The notes below the pieces were generated by a model that was not told the origin of the DNA, did no database searches, and saw only the letters and a program-made list of their open reading frames with translations. Shown here in pieces: positions 49,601-58,194 of a stretch of DNA of 64,000 nucleotides; position 1 is the first letter of the stretch, and each line of letters begins with the position of its first letter. The position numbers and the translations under genes are program-made. Source of the stretch: Aquipseudomonas alcaligenes_A (GTDB taxonomy: Bacteria; Pseudomonadota; Gammaproteobacteria; Pseudomonadales; Pseudomonadaceae); NCBI GenBank assembly GCA_048595745.1, contig CP184361.1. One strand, 5' to 3'.

Positions 49601-49692
49601 GCTCCCCTCGCCCACGTGTGGGAGAGGGGCCGGGGGAGAGGGCCAGCCTTGCCACCCTCTCCCCGGCCCTCTCCCGTAAACGGGAGAGGGAG
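49601..49692. repeat. compound REP-like palindromic repeat
   Basis: About 90 bases of repeated CCCTCTCCC/GGGAGAGGG units between the binding-protein gene and the phosphodiesterase gene. It includes a perfect 10-bp hairpin CCCTCTCCCG-TAAA-CGGGAGAGGG (49667-49690) and a longer near-palindrome at about 49618-49676. It could attenuate transcription between the highly expressed binding protein and the rest of the operon. Confidence 0.8.
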
Positions 49693-49716
49693 TAAAAGCA
49701 CAGCCCCGCATCGCGG

Positions 49717-50772
49717 TTACTGCATTTCGATGATCACGTTTTCCTGCCACAGCTGCGGCAGGGCCTTGGACGTGGCTTCCCAGGCAGCGGCATCCTTGAT
49801 CGGCTGGACCTTGGCGTACTGCTCGTTGGGCAGCAGCTTGGCCTGCACTTCCGGCGGCAGGGTCAGGTGCTCGGCGCGGATCGGCCGGGCATTGCCCTTG
49901 GCCAGGTTGATCTGGCCGGCGTCAGAGAGGATGTACTCGCGGGCCAGCTTGGCCGCGTTGGGGTGCTTGGCGTACTTGTTGATGATGGTGGTGTAGCCGG
50001 AAATCACCGAACCGTCGGACGGGATCAGCACCTCGAAGCGACTCGGGTCGATCTGGTCGCGGTAGGACAGGCCGTTGAAGTCCCATACCACGCCGACTTC
50101 CACTTCGCCTTTTTCCAGGGTCTGGATGGTCGGGTTGGACAGCGACAGGCGGCCCTGCTTGGCGATCTCGGCGAAGAAGTCCAGGCCCGGCTGGATGTTC
50201 TTCTCGTCACCGCCGTTGGCGATGGCGGCGGCCAGCACGCCGTTGACGGCCTGCGCGGCAGCGCTGACGTCACCGATGGCGACCTTGTACTTGCCTTCCT
50301 TGAGGTCGGCCCAGGACTTCGGCGGCTCCTTGACCAGCTGCTTGTTGACGATGAAGGCGATGGAGCCGGTGTAGGCCAGCATCCAGTGGCCATCGGCATC
50401 CTTGGCCCAGGCCGGAATCTGCTCCCAGGTGCTCGGCTTGTAGGGCTGGGTCACGCCTTTCTGCACCGCGATGGGGCCGAAGGCGGCGCCAACGTCGCCG
50501 ATGTCGGCGGTGGCGTTGTCCTTCTCGGCCTCGAATTTGGCGATTTCCTGGGCCGAACTCATGTCGGTGTCCATGTGCTTGAGGCCGTACAGCTTGTTCA
50601 GGTCAGCCCAGGTGTCTTTCCAGTTGGCCCAGCTGTCGGGCATGCCGACGCTGTTGACTTCGCCCTCTGCGCGGGCGGCTTGTTCCAGTGCTTTCAAGTC
50701 CTCGTTGGCCATGGCCTGGTTACCCAGAACAATGGCCGATCCCATCAGTGAAGCCAGCAGCAGGCGTTTCAT
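49717..50772 (-). CDS. ABC transporter substrate-binding protein
   Basis: A 351-residue periplasmic binding protein (family 1/PotD-type) with a signal peptide ending at GNQAMANE. It contains WANWKDTWADLNKLYGLKH and later GVVWDFNGLSYRD, typical of this fold. It supplies the ABC importer encoded to its left. The start at 50772 is the only one that gives a signal peptide. A REP-like repeat separates it from the rest of the operon. Confidence 0.92.
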   Translation of the reverse strand: MKRLLLASLMGSAIVLGNQAMANEDLKALEQAARAEGEVNSVGMPDSWANWKDTWADLNKLYGLKHMDTDMSSAQEIAKFEAEKDNATADIGDVGAAFGPIAVQKGVTQPYKPSTWEQIPAWAKDADGHWMLAYTGSIAFIVNKQLVKEPPKSWADLKEGKYKVAIGDVSAAAQAVNGVLAAAIANGGDEKNIQPGLDFFAEIAKQGRLSLSNPTIQTLEKGEVEVGVVWDFNGLSYRDQIDPSRFEVLIPSDGSVISGYTTIINKYAKHPNAAKLAREYILSDAGQINLAKGNARPIRAEHLTLPPEVQAKLLPNEQYAKVQPIKDAAAWEATSKALPQLWQENVIIEMQ

Positions 50773-50977
50773 CGTGAAGCTCCTTAGCAGGGTGGAAGTT
50801 TGGTCTAGATCAGCAAGACCCAGGCCAAATCTAGAGGCTTTGTATGACGTTTTTATGGCGATGCCATGCACCCAGGCATGCGTGGGAAAGCGTAGACCAT
50901 AGCTAAGTGGCTGATTTGTCGAAGTTGCAGGGGGCCACATGGCATGCGGCGTGCAGGCCCTACGGGAAGAAAACTGG

Positions 50978-51011
50978 CTGTCATCTGACAGTCATCTAGG
51001 CTGCCTAGCAT
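50978..51011 (+). promoter_or_regulatory. putative Pho box and -10 upstream of the GntR regulator
   Basis: CTGTCAT (50978-50984), four bases, then CAGTCAT (50989-50995) match the PhoB-binding tandem repeat (CTGTCAT-n4-CTGTCAT) at 13 of 14 positions. A -10-like TAGCAT lies 10 bases downstream (51006-51011), the usual distance when a Pho box replaces the -35. This suggests phosphate-starvation control of the regulator and perhaps of the divergent importer. Confidence 0.55.
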
Positions 51012-51064
51012 GACCGGCGCCTGCACCGGCTTGGTGCTGGTCTATGCCAGATTGGGAGAAAAGC

Positions 51065-51781
51065 ATGCGCGAAGAAGCGCCGCGTACCGTTACTGCTATC
51101 TGTCGTGCTCTGCAGGAGCAGATTGACCACGGCCTGTTGCCCGAAGGTGGGCGGTTGCCGGCCGAGCGCGCGCTCAGCGAGCTGTTCGAAACCACCCGCA
51201 TCACCCTGCGCGAGGCATTGGGGCAGCTGGAAGCCGAGGGGCTGATCTATCGCGAGGAGCGTCGTGGCTGGTTCGTCTCGCCACGGCGGTTGGCCTACAA
51301 CCCGCTGGTGCGCAGCCACTTCCACGCCATGGTGCGCGAGCAGGGCAGGGTACCCTCGACCGAGGTGCTGAGCGCGCGGCTGATGCCGGCGCCAGTGGAC
51401 ATCTGCGAGCGCCTGGAACTGCCGGCGCTGTCGGCGGTGCTGCAGATTCGTCGGGTACGGCGGATCGACGGGCGCCTGGTGCTGTATGTCGAGCACTACC
51501 TCAATCCGGCCTACTTTCCGGGCATCCTCGACGCCGACCTGACCGCCTCGCTGACCGAGCTGTACGCCAGCCGCTACGACATCCGCTACGGCCGGGTGGC
51601 CTTCGATATCCTGCCGACTGCCTTGCCGGCGGATGCCGCCTTCAACTTCAAGGCGGCGCCCGGTAGTCCGGCGCTGTGCATCACCCGGGTCAACCGCGAC
51701 CAGCACGGGCGGATCATCGACTGCGACGTGGAGTACTGGCGCCACGACGCCGTGCGAGTGAGCGTCGAAGTGCCGGATTGA
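51065..51781 (+). CDS. GntR family transcriptional regulator (HutC/PhnF type, UTRA domain)
   Basis: A 238-residue repressor-type protein. The winged helix is at about residues 8-75 (RLPAERALSELFETTRITLREAL), and the UTRA ligand-binding domain at about 95-235, ending in DCDVEYWRHDAVRVSVE, the typical HutC-subfamily end. PhnF of phosphonate operons belongs to this subfamily. ATG 51065 follows GGGAGA with good spacing; an ATG at 51044 is less likely. It is divergent from the ABC importer genes and very probably regulates them. Confidence 0.9.
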   Translation: MREEAPRTVTAICRALQEQIDHGLLPEGGRLPAERALSELFETTRITLREALGQLEAEGLIYREERRGWFVSPRRLAYNPLVRSHFHAMVREQGRVPSTEVLSARLMPAPVDICERLELPALSAVLQIRRVRRIDGRLVLYVEHYLNPAYFPGILDADLTASLTELYASRYDIRYGRVAFDILPTALPADAAFNFKAAPGSPALCITRVNRDQHGRIIDCDVEYWRHDAVRVSVEVPD

Positions 51782-51803
51782 GCGGCCCGCGTAGGAGAAA
51801 GCT

Positions 51804-51827
51804 CCCTCTCCCGTTGACGGGAGAGGG
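51804..51827. repeat. CCCTCTCCCGT palindromic repeat (REP-like)
   Basis: A perfect 11-bp inverted repeat CCCTCTCCCGT/ACGGGAGAGGG with a TG loop, between the convergent gntR and apeB genes. Same family as at 27778 and 49601. Confidence 0.8.
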
Positions 51828-51846
51828 TTGGGGAGAGGGACGAGAC

Positions 51847-53136
51847 TTAGGCCAGCTCGGCGCTGCCGTAGAAGGCGCTCAGCACCCGCACCAGGTGCGC
51901 CAGGTCGTGGCTGCCGGCCAGCTCGCGGATGGAGTGCATGGCGAAGGTCGGCAGGCCGATGTCGACGGTGGGTACGCCCAGCTGACTGGCGGTGATCGGG
52001 CCGATGGTCGATCCGCAACCCATGTCGCTGCGCACCACGAAGCTCTGTACCGGCACTTCCTCGGCCAGGCACAGGTGGCGGAAGAACCCGGCGGTCTCGC
52101 TGTTGGTGGCGTAGCGCTGGTTGCTGTTGACCTTGATCACCGGACCAGCATTGAGCTTGGGACCGTGATTGGCATCGTGCTTGTCGGCGTAGTTGGGATG
52201 CACGCCGTGGGCGTTGTCGGCCGAGACCAGCAATGATTTCTGAATGATCCGTACAAAGGCATCGCCTTCCGGCAGCACGCGGCGCAGGACCTGCTCGAGG
52301 AATGGGCCGTCGGCGCCGCAGGCCGAGCAGGAACCGATTTCCTCATGGTCGGTGCACACCAGCACGCAGCTTTCATCGCCATCGGCTTCGATCAGCGCCT
52401 GCAGGCCGGCGTAGCACGACAGCAGGTTGTCCAGGCGCGCGCCGGCGATGAAGTCCTGGTTGAGGCCGATCACCGCGGCGCTCTGGGTGTCGTAGAAACT
52501 CAGCTCGTAGTCCAGTACCGCGTCGGCGCTGATACCGTGTTCCTCGGCCAGGCGCTCGGTCAGTACGGCGCGGAAGTCGGCACTGTCCTCGCCGGGGAAC
52601 TGGGCGAGTATCGGCGGCAGCTCGGTCTGCGGGTTGATCGCCCAGCCCTGGTTGGCCTCGCGGTTGAGGTGAATGGCCAGGTTGGGGATCACGGCGATCG
52701 GCTGTTCGAAGTCGATCAGCAGGCTCTGTACCTTGCCGCCTTCGCGGAAGGTCACGCGGCCGGCCAGCGACAGGTCACGGTCGAACCAGGGGGCGAGCAG
52801 GGCGCCGCCGTACACCTCCACGCCGAGCTGGAAGAAGCCCTGGCGCTGCAGTTCCGGCTGCGGCTTGACGCGCAGGCAGGGGCTGTCGGTGTGCGCGCCG
52901 ACCAGGCGCAGGCCGCCATCCAGCGGGGCGCGGTGGCCGAGACGGAAGGCGATGATCGAGGAGTCGTTGCGGGTCACGTAATAGCAGCCGCCCGGCTCGG
53001 TGTGCCAGGGTTCGCGCTCATCCAGTGCGCGGAAGCCGGCGGCCTGCAGGCGCTGGGCCATGCTGCGGGTGGCGTGGAAAGGGGTGGGCGAGGCCTTGAG
53101 AAAATCGATCAGACCCTGGTTCAGCTCTGCGCGCAT
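51847..53136 (-). CDS. apeB: M18 family aminopeptidase
   Basis: A 429-residue two-zinc aminopeptidase that trims N-terminal residues from peptides in the cytosol. Metal and catalytic residues are in GAHTDSP, GARLDNL, TDHEEIG and SDMGCGSTIGP; a C-terminal histidine follows in TFAMHSIREL. Length matches the family. A palindromic repeat lies upstream. Confidence 0.96.
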   Translation of the reverse strand: MRAELNQGLIDFLKASPTPFHATRSMAQRLQAAGFRALDEREPWHTEPGGCYYVTRNDSSIIAFRLGHRAPLDGGLRLVGAHTDSPCLRVKPQPELQRQGFFQLGVEVYGGALLAPWFDRDLSLAGRVTFREGGKVQSLLIDFEQPIAVIPNLAIHLNREANQGWAINPQTELPPILAQFPGEDSADFRAVLTERLAEEHGISADAVLDYELSFYDTQSAAVIGLNQDFIAGARLDNLLSCYAGLQALIEADGDESCVLVCTDHEEIGSCSACGADGPFLEQVLRRVLPEGDAFVRIIQKSLLVSADNAHGVHPNYADKHDANHGPKLNAGPVIKVNSNQRYATNSETAGFFRHLCLAEEVPVQSFVVRSDMGCGSTIGPITASQLGVPTVDIGLPTFAMHSIRELAGSHDLAHLVRVLSAFYGSAELA

Positions 53137-53219
53137 AACGGACTCCGGACGGCGATGCCCGAGTTTATCGGATTCCGCCGCTGGATTGGCAGGAGCCTGT
53201 CAGGGATGCGCAGCAGTCT

Positions 53220-53291
53220 GTAGGGTGGATCGCGCTGTATCGATCCACCGAGCGGCGTGGTGGTGGATGAAAAAAGCGTCATCCACCCTAC
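53220..53291. repeat. GTAGGGTGGAT inverted-repeat element
   Basis: A 72-base element bounded by a perfect 11-bp inverted repeat, GTAGGGTGGAT (53220-53230) and ATCCACCCTAC (53281-53291), with further internal copies of GGTGGAT/ATCCACC. Such small palindromic units are dispersed between genes in many pseudomonads; no coding capacity. Confidence 0.75.
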
Positions 53292-53308
53292 GGGCTGTGA
53301 AGAGCGGT

Positions 53309-53944
53309 CTAGAAGGGCGCCGGGCACTCGAAGCGCAGGCGTTCGCCGGTCTGTGGGTGGGTCAGGCTCAGCATGCTGGCGTGCAGGCATAGGCGCGGCC
53401 AGGCGGCCAGGGCCTGTTCGTGGGCATAGAGGCCGTCGCCAAGCAGCGGGTGGCCGATCGACAGCATGTGCACGCGCAGCTGGTGCGAGCGGCCGGTGAT
53501 CGGCGTCAGCTCGACGCGGCAATAGTCGCCACAGCGTTCCAGCACGCGCCAGAAGGTCAGGGCGTGCTTGCCGTGCTCAAAGTCGACCACATGGCGCGGC
53601 TTGGTCGGCGGGTCATAGCGCAGTGGCAGGTCGATGCTGCCGCTGTCCAGTTCCGGCTGGCCCCAGCACAGGGCGGTGTAGGCCTTTTCGGTTTCGCGGT
53701 CATGGAACTGGCGGGACAGTTCGCGGTGGCTGTCGGCGTCACGGGCCAGCACGATGATGCCGGAGGTTTCCCAGTCCAGGCGGTGGACGATGCGCGCTTC
53801 CGGGTAGCCGTTTTCCTGCAGGCGGGTCACCAGGCAGTCACGGTTGTCCTCGGCGCGGCCGGGCACCGAGAGCAGCAGGGTGGGCTTGTTGATGACCAGC
53901 AGGGCGTTGTCCTGATGGAGTATCTCGATGTTCGACAACGGCAT
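53309..53944 (-). CDS. rluA: pseudouridine synthase RluA
   Basis: A 211-residue enzyme that makes pseudouridine in 23S rRNA (746) and some tRNAs (position 32). The catalytic aspartate is in RIVHRLDWETSGI. It lacks the S4 RNA-binding domain found in RluC and RluD, which together with its length supports RluA. It lies downstream of minE on the same strand, 57 bases away. Confidence 0.94.
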   Translation of the reverse strand: MPLSNIEILHQDNALLVINKPTLLLSVPGRAEDNRDCLVTRLQENGYPEARIVHRLDWETSGIIVLARDADSHRELSRQFHDRETEKAYTALCWGQPELDSGSIDLPLRYDPPTKPRHVVDFEHGKHALTFWRVLERCGDYCRVELTPITGRSHQLRVHMLSIGHPLLGDGLYAHEQALAAWPRLCLHASMLSLTHPQTGERLRFECPAPF

Positions 53945-54000
53945 GGCGGTTCCACAAATGACGACGGCGGCCGAGGCCGCCGTCGCTTACCCCGTCTGAA

Positions 54001-54255
54001 TCAACGATCCGGCAGGGTGATGTTGAGTTCCAGGATGGAGCAGCTGCCCTGGTTTTCCAGCGCTACCTGCACCTGATCCTGCTCGATGTTGACGTACTTG
54101 CGGATCACCTCGACCAGCTCCTTCTGCAGGGCCGGCAGGTAGTCCGGCTGGCTACGCTGGCCGCGCTCGTGGGCGACGATGATCGACAGACGCTCTTTCG
54201 CAATCGACGCAGGGGTTTCCTTTTTGCGTTCACGAAAGAAGTCGAAAATGTTCAT
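54001..54255 (-). CDS. minE: cell division topological specificity factor MinE
   Basis: An 84-residue protein that stimulates MinD ATPase and drives pole-to-pole oscillation. The N-terminal membrane/MinD-binding part (MNIFDFFRERKKETPASIAK) and the dimerisation domain (VEVIRKYVNIEQDQVQVALE) are both intact. The start shares one base with the minD stop. Confidence 0.98.
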   Translation of the reverse strand: MNIFDFFRERKKETPASIAKERLSIIVAHERGQRSQPDYLPALQKELVEVIRKYVNIEQDQVQVALENQGSCSILELNITLPDR

Positions 54256-55067
54256 TAGCGCGCTCCAAACAGGCGTTGCATGAGTCCTTTCTTCTGCACG
54301 TCGAGGAAGCGATGCGGCACTTCCTTGCCGAGCAGGCGGTCGACGGCATCGCTGTAGGCCTGGCCGGCGTCACTCTGGTCGTCGAGGATGACCGGTACGC
54401 CCTGGTTGGAGGCTTTCAGCACGGCTTGGGACTCGGGGATCACGCCCAGCAGGTTGATGGCGAGGATTTCCTCGACGTCTTCCACGCCGAGCATTTCGCC
54501 TTTGGTGACGCGCTCGGGGTTGTAGCGGGTCAGCAACAGGCGCTCCTTGATCGGCTCCAGGCCCTGCTCGGCGCGGCGCGACTTGCTGGCCAGCAGGCCG
54601 AGCATGCGGTCGGAGTCGCGTACCGAGGAAACTTCCGGGTTGGTCACGACGATGGCTTCGTCGGCGAAGTACATGGCCATGTGCGCGCCGGTCTCGATGC
54701 CGGCCGGCGAGTCACAGATCACGTATTCGAAGTTCTGCGACAGCTCGTCGATGACTTTGCCCACGCCTTCCTTGGTCAGCGCTTCCTTGTCACGGGTCTG
54801 GCTGGCGGCCAGCACGTAGAGGTTCTCAAGGCGCTTGTCCTTGATCAGGGCCTGAGTCAGGGTCGCTTCACCGTTGATCACGTTGACGAAGTCGTACACC
54901 ACGCGGCGTTCGCAGCCCATGATCAGGTCGAGGTTACGCAGGCCCACGTCGAAGTCGACGATGACGGTCTTGTGCCCGCGCAGGGCGAGGCCGGTGCCGA
55001 TGGCGGCGCTGGTGGTGGTTTTACCCACGCCGCCCTTGCCGGAAGTCACTACGAGGATCTTGGCCAA
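54255..55067 (-). CDS. minD: septum site-determining ATPase MinD
   Basis: A 270-residue deviant Walker A ATPase (GKGGVGKTTTSAAIG) that binds the membrane through a C-terminal amphipathic helix (KKGLMQRLFG) and recruits MinC. Second gene of the minCDE operon; 100 bases separate it from minC. Confidence 0.98.
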   Translation of the reverse strand: MAKILVVTSGKGGVGKTTTSAAIGTGLALRGHKTVIVDFDVGLRNLDLIMGCERRVVYDFVNVINGEATLTQALIKDKRLENLYVLAASQTRDKEALTKEGVGKVIDELSQNFEYVICDSPAGIETGAHMAMYFADEAIVVTNPEVSSVRDSDRMLGLLASKSRRAEQGLEPIKERLLLTRYNPERVTKGEMLGVEDVEEILAINLLGVIPESQAVLKASNQGVPVILDDQSDAGQAYSDAVDRLLGKEVPHRFLDVQKKGLMQRLFGAR

Positions 55068-55167
55068 GGTGATTCACCCCAAATATATGAAAAATCGGGA
55101 AATCCGGCGCCGGTAAACTGGCTTCCGAATGCCCCTTTTGGTCCCTGAAATTGGGCCGCAGTATCCG

Positions 55168-55899
55168 TTAAAGGCGGGTGATGTTCAACACGTCACCCGA
55201 CAGGTTGACTTGCACCGATTGCCCCCACAAGGGATCGCGGCGCAGCTCTTCCGCGGTCTTGTATTGCCCCGCCACGGAGAGCATTTCGGCGCCCATCTGC
55301 TGGCAGAAGATGCGCGCCCTGGTATCGCCCTTGACGCCGGCCAGGGCGCGGCCGCGCAGCGGGCCGTAGACATGGATATTGCCGTCGGCGAGCAGTTCCG
55401 CGCCGGCGCTGACCGGCGCCATCACCACCAGATCGCCGCCCTGGGCGTAGATCTGCTGGCCGCCACGTACCGGGCTGGTGACGATGCGGGTCGGCTTGTA
55501 CTGCGGCTCGGCCGGCTTCTCTTCCTTCTTGCGAGCTTCGACGGGCTCGACCAGCTTTTCGCGGGCGCCGGACGGCGGCAGTACCGGGATGTCCAGGGCC
55601 TCGGCGGCGGCGATGTCGTCCTCGCGGCTGGCACGAATGGCCAGGGTGCGCAGGCCGTGCTGGCGGCAGAGGTCCATCAGTTTGCCCAGGTCGAGTGCGC
55701 CTTCACCTTCCGGCAGCTTGTCCAGTGCCAGCACCAGGGGGATGTTCTGGAAGAAGTTGGGCGCCTGCGCCACTTTCTCGGCCAGTTGCCGGTCCAGGCG
55801 CTCCAGGTCGTTGTGCGCCAGTTCCAGCACGGTGATGGCGAGCATGCTGCCCTTGAGCTGGAACACGGGGTCTTGGTCGAGGAGGTCGGCTTGGCTCAT
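55168..55899 (-). CDS. minC: septum site-determining protein MinC
   Basis: A 243-residue FtsZ inhibitor. The N-terminal FtsZ-binding domain spans about 1-105, then a charged linker (ARKKEEKPAEPQYK), and the C-terminal beta-helix (VRGGQQIYAQGGDLVVMAPV, ADGNIHVYGPLRGRALAG) that dimerises and binds MinD. ATG 55899 is preferred over the longer frame to 55926. Confidence 0.97.
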   Translation of the reverse strand: MSQADLLDQDPVFQLKGSMLAITVLELAHNDLERLDRQLAEKVAQAPNFFQNIPLVLALDKLPEGEGALDLGKLMDLCRQHGLRTLAIRASREDDIAAAEALDIPVLPPSGAREKLVEPVEARKKEEKPAEPQYKPTRIVTSPVRGGQQIYAQGGDLVVMAPVSAGAELLADGNIHVYGPLRGRALAGVKGDTRARIFCQQMGAEMLSVAGQYKTAEELRRDPLWGQSVQVNLSGDVLNITRL

Positions 55900-56010
55900 G
55901 GTTCGCCCACTGCATTGAATGGGCACGACTTATAACGATAAGCCCGCAGCGCCGCAAGCCGGGCGGACTTCTGTAAAATGCGCGGTTTTCCCGCCTGCCC
56001 GGAATCATTC

Positions 56011-56946
56011 ATGGACCGCCCGCAATTTCGCGCTTCTTTCCTTCACCCGCGTTTCTGGCCGCTGTGGCTGGGCCTCGGGCTGCTGTGGCTGATTGCGCAG
56101 TTGCCGTACCGGGTTCTGCTGCTGCTCGGTCGCGGCCTGGGCGCACTGATGTACCGTGTTGCCGGCTCGCGGCGGCATATCGCTGGGCGCAACCTCGAGC
56201 TGTGCTTCCCGCACCTCAGCGCCGCCGAGCGCGAGCGCCTGCTCAAGGAGAACTTCGCCTCCACCGGTATCGCCTTCTTTGAAATGGCCATGAGCTGGTG
56301 GTGGGCCAAGTCACGGCTGGCCGGGCTGGCCCATATCGAGGGGCTGGAGCACCTGCGCCAGGTGCAGGCCGAGGGGCAGGGCGCGATTCTCATGGCGCTG
56401 CATTTCACCACCCTGGAAATCGGTGCGGCGCTGCTCGGCCGGGTGCAGACCATCGACGGCATGTACCGCGAGCACAAGAACCCGGTGTTCGACTTCGTGC
56501 AGCGCCGCGGCCGCGAGCGCCACAACGCGGATGCCACCGCCATCGAGCGCGAGGACATCCGCGCCATGCTCAAGGTGCTGCGCGCCGGCCGCGCCATCTG
56601 GTACGCGCCGGACCAGGACTACGGCCCCAAGCAGAGCATCTTCGTGCCGCTATTCGGCATCCAGGCTGCCACCGTCACCGCCACCACCAAGTTCGCCCGT
56701 CTGGGCAAAGCGCGGGTGGTGCCCTTCACTCAGGAGCGCCTGGCCGATGGCAGTGGCTACCGCCTGGTGATCCATCCGCCGCTGGCCGACTTCCCCGGCG
56801 AGAGCGAGGAGGCTGACTGCCTACGCATCAATCAGTGGATCGAGCAGGCGGTCAGCCAGCATCCCGAGCAGTACTTGTGGGCACACCGGCGCTTCAAGAC
56901 CCGCCCTGAGGGCGAACCCAAGCTGTATCGCAAGCGCAGGCGTTAG
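56011..56946 (+). CDS. lipid A biosynthesis acyltransferase (LpxL/HtrB family)
   Basis: A 311-residue inner membrane enzyme that adds a secondary acyl chain to lipid A. It has one N-terminal membrane segment (WLGLGLLWLIAQLPYRVLLLL), the catalytic HX4E motif in LHFTTLE, and WYAPDQDYGPKQSIFVPLFG typical of LpxL/LpxM. Divergent from minC. Pseudomonads have more than one such gene, so I do not choose between symbols. Confidence 0.94.
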   Translation: MDRPQFRASFLHPRFWPLWLGLGLLWLIAQLPYRVLLLLGRGLGALMYRVAGSRRHIAGRNLELCFPHLSAAERERLLKENFASTGIAFFEMAMSWWWAKSRLAGLAHIEGLEHLRQVQAEGQGAILMALHFTTLEIGAALLGRVQTIDGMYREHKNPVFDFVQRRGRERHNADATAIEREDIRAMLKVLRAGRAIWYAPDQDYGPKQSIFVPLFGIQAATVTATTKFARLGKARVVPFTQERLADGSGYRLVIHPPLADFPGESEEADCLRINQWIEQAVSQHPEQYLWAHRRFKTRPEGEPKLYRKRRR

Positions 56947-56985
56947 CCCGGCCCTATACTCGCTGAAAAACAGCGGACAGCCCCC

Positions 56986-58191
56986 ATGACCGATGCAGTC
57001 GAAGTTGCCAGCCCCGTCACCGGGCTGATCCTGTCCGGTGGCGGAGCAAGGGCGGCCTATCAGGTCGGGGTCCTGGGGGCGATTGCCGACCTGCTCGGTG
57101 ATGCTGGTCGTAACCCGTTTCCGGTCATCGTCGGTACCTCGGCCGGTGCCATCAATGCCGTTGGCTTGGCCTGTGGCGCCCTGCACTTCGCCAGCGCGGT
57201 CCGCCGCCTGACTGAGGTCTGGCAGGGGTTTCACTGTGGCGACGTCTATCGCAGCGACTGGCCTGGTGTGCTGCGCCAGGCCAGTCGCTTTTTCGCGCAC
57301 AGCCTCATGGGCATTGGCAAGGATCTGCCGGTCGCGCTGCTCGACAGCACGCCGTTGGGCGACCTGCTGGCCCGTGAGCTGGATTTTTCAGGTATCGCGG
57401 CGGCAGTGCGCCTGCGCCAGCTGCGCGCGGTGGCGGTGACCGCCTTCGGTTACGAGAGCGGCCAGGCGGTGACCTTCTACCAGGGGCGCGCGACCATCGA
57501 TCCCTGGTTCCGCCATCGCCGTGTCGGTGTGCCGACCCGCCTGAGCCTGGAGCACTTGCTGGCCAGTGCGGCGATCCCGCTGATTTTCCCGCCGGTCAAG
57601 GTCAACCGTGAGTACTTTGGTGATGGCGCGGTGCGCCAGCAGGCGCCGATCAGCCCGGCGCTGCACCTGGGCGCCAGTCGCGTGCTGGTGGTGGGCGTCA
57701 GTGGCAATCCACAGGGCAAGGCTGGCAACCAGCAGGTGTTGCGCCGCCGAAGTGGCCACCCGCCAACCCTGGCGCAGATCAGTGGACACATGCTCAACAG
57801 CACCTTCATCGATAGCCTGGAAGGCGACATCGAGTTGCTTGAACGACTCAATCACATGAGTCGCCTGGTACCTTCCGGGCTGCATCCGCGCGGACTAGGG
57901 CTGAAGCCGGTGGATGTGCTGGTGATCTCGCCGAGTCAGCCGCTGGATCAGATCGCCGCACGGCACCGGCGGGAGATGCCCAGAGCCATGCGCTTCTTCC
58001 TGCGCGGTTCGGGCGCGACCCGAGCCAGCGGTGCCGGCGTACTCAGTTATCTGTTGTTCGAGCCGGGCTACTGCAACGAACTGATCGAGCTGGGCTACCA
58101 GGACGCCATGGCGCAGAAGGGCGCCCTGTGCCGTTTCCTCGGCCATGCCGAAGTGGCTGCCGAGGACGTGCCGGTGCTCTCCGCGCGCTGA
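56986..58191 (+). CDS. patatin-like phospholipase
   Basis: A 401-residue serine hydrolase. The oxyanion-hole loop is LSGGGARAAYQVG, the nucleophile is in GTSAG, and the dyad aspartate is in FGDGAVRQ. No signal peptide. A C-terminal extension beyond the patatin core (about 300-401) contains LFEPGYCNELIELGYQD. Forty bases after the lipid A acyltransferase gene on the same strand; a joint role in lipid turnover is possible. Confidence 0.92.
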   Translation: MTDAVEVASPVTGLILSGGGARAAYQVGVLGAIADLLGDAGRNPFPVIVGTSAGAINAVGLACGALHFASAVRRLTEVWQGFHCGDVYRSDWPGVLRQASRFFAHSLMGIGKDLPVALLDSTPLGDLLARELDFSGIAAAVRLRQLRAVAVTAFGYESGQAVTFYQGRATIDPWFRHRRVGVPTRLSLEHLLASAAIPLIFPPVKVNREYFGDGAVRQQAPISPALHLGASRVLVVGVSGNPQGKAGNQQVLRRRSGHPPTLAQISGHMLNSTFIDSLEGDIELLERLNHMSRLVPSGLHPRGLGLKPVDVLVISPSQPLDQIAARHRREMPRAMRFFLRGSGATRASGAGVLSYLLFEPGYCNELIELGYQDAMAQKGALCRFLGHAEVAAEDVPVLSAR

Positions 58192-58194
58192 GGC

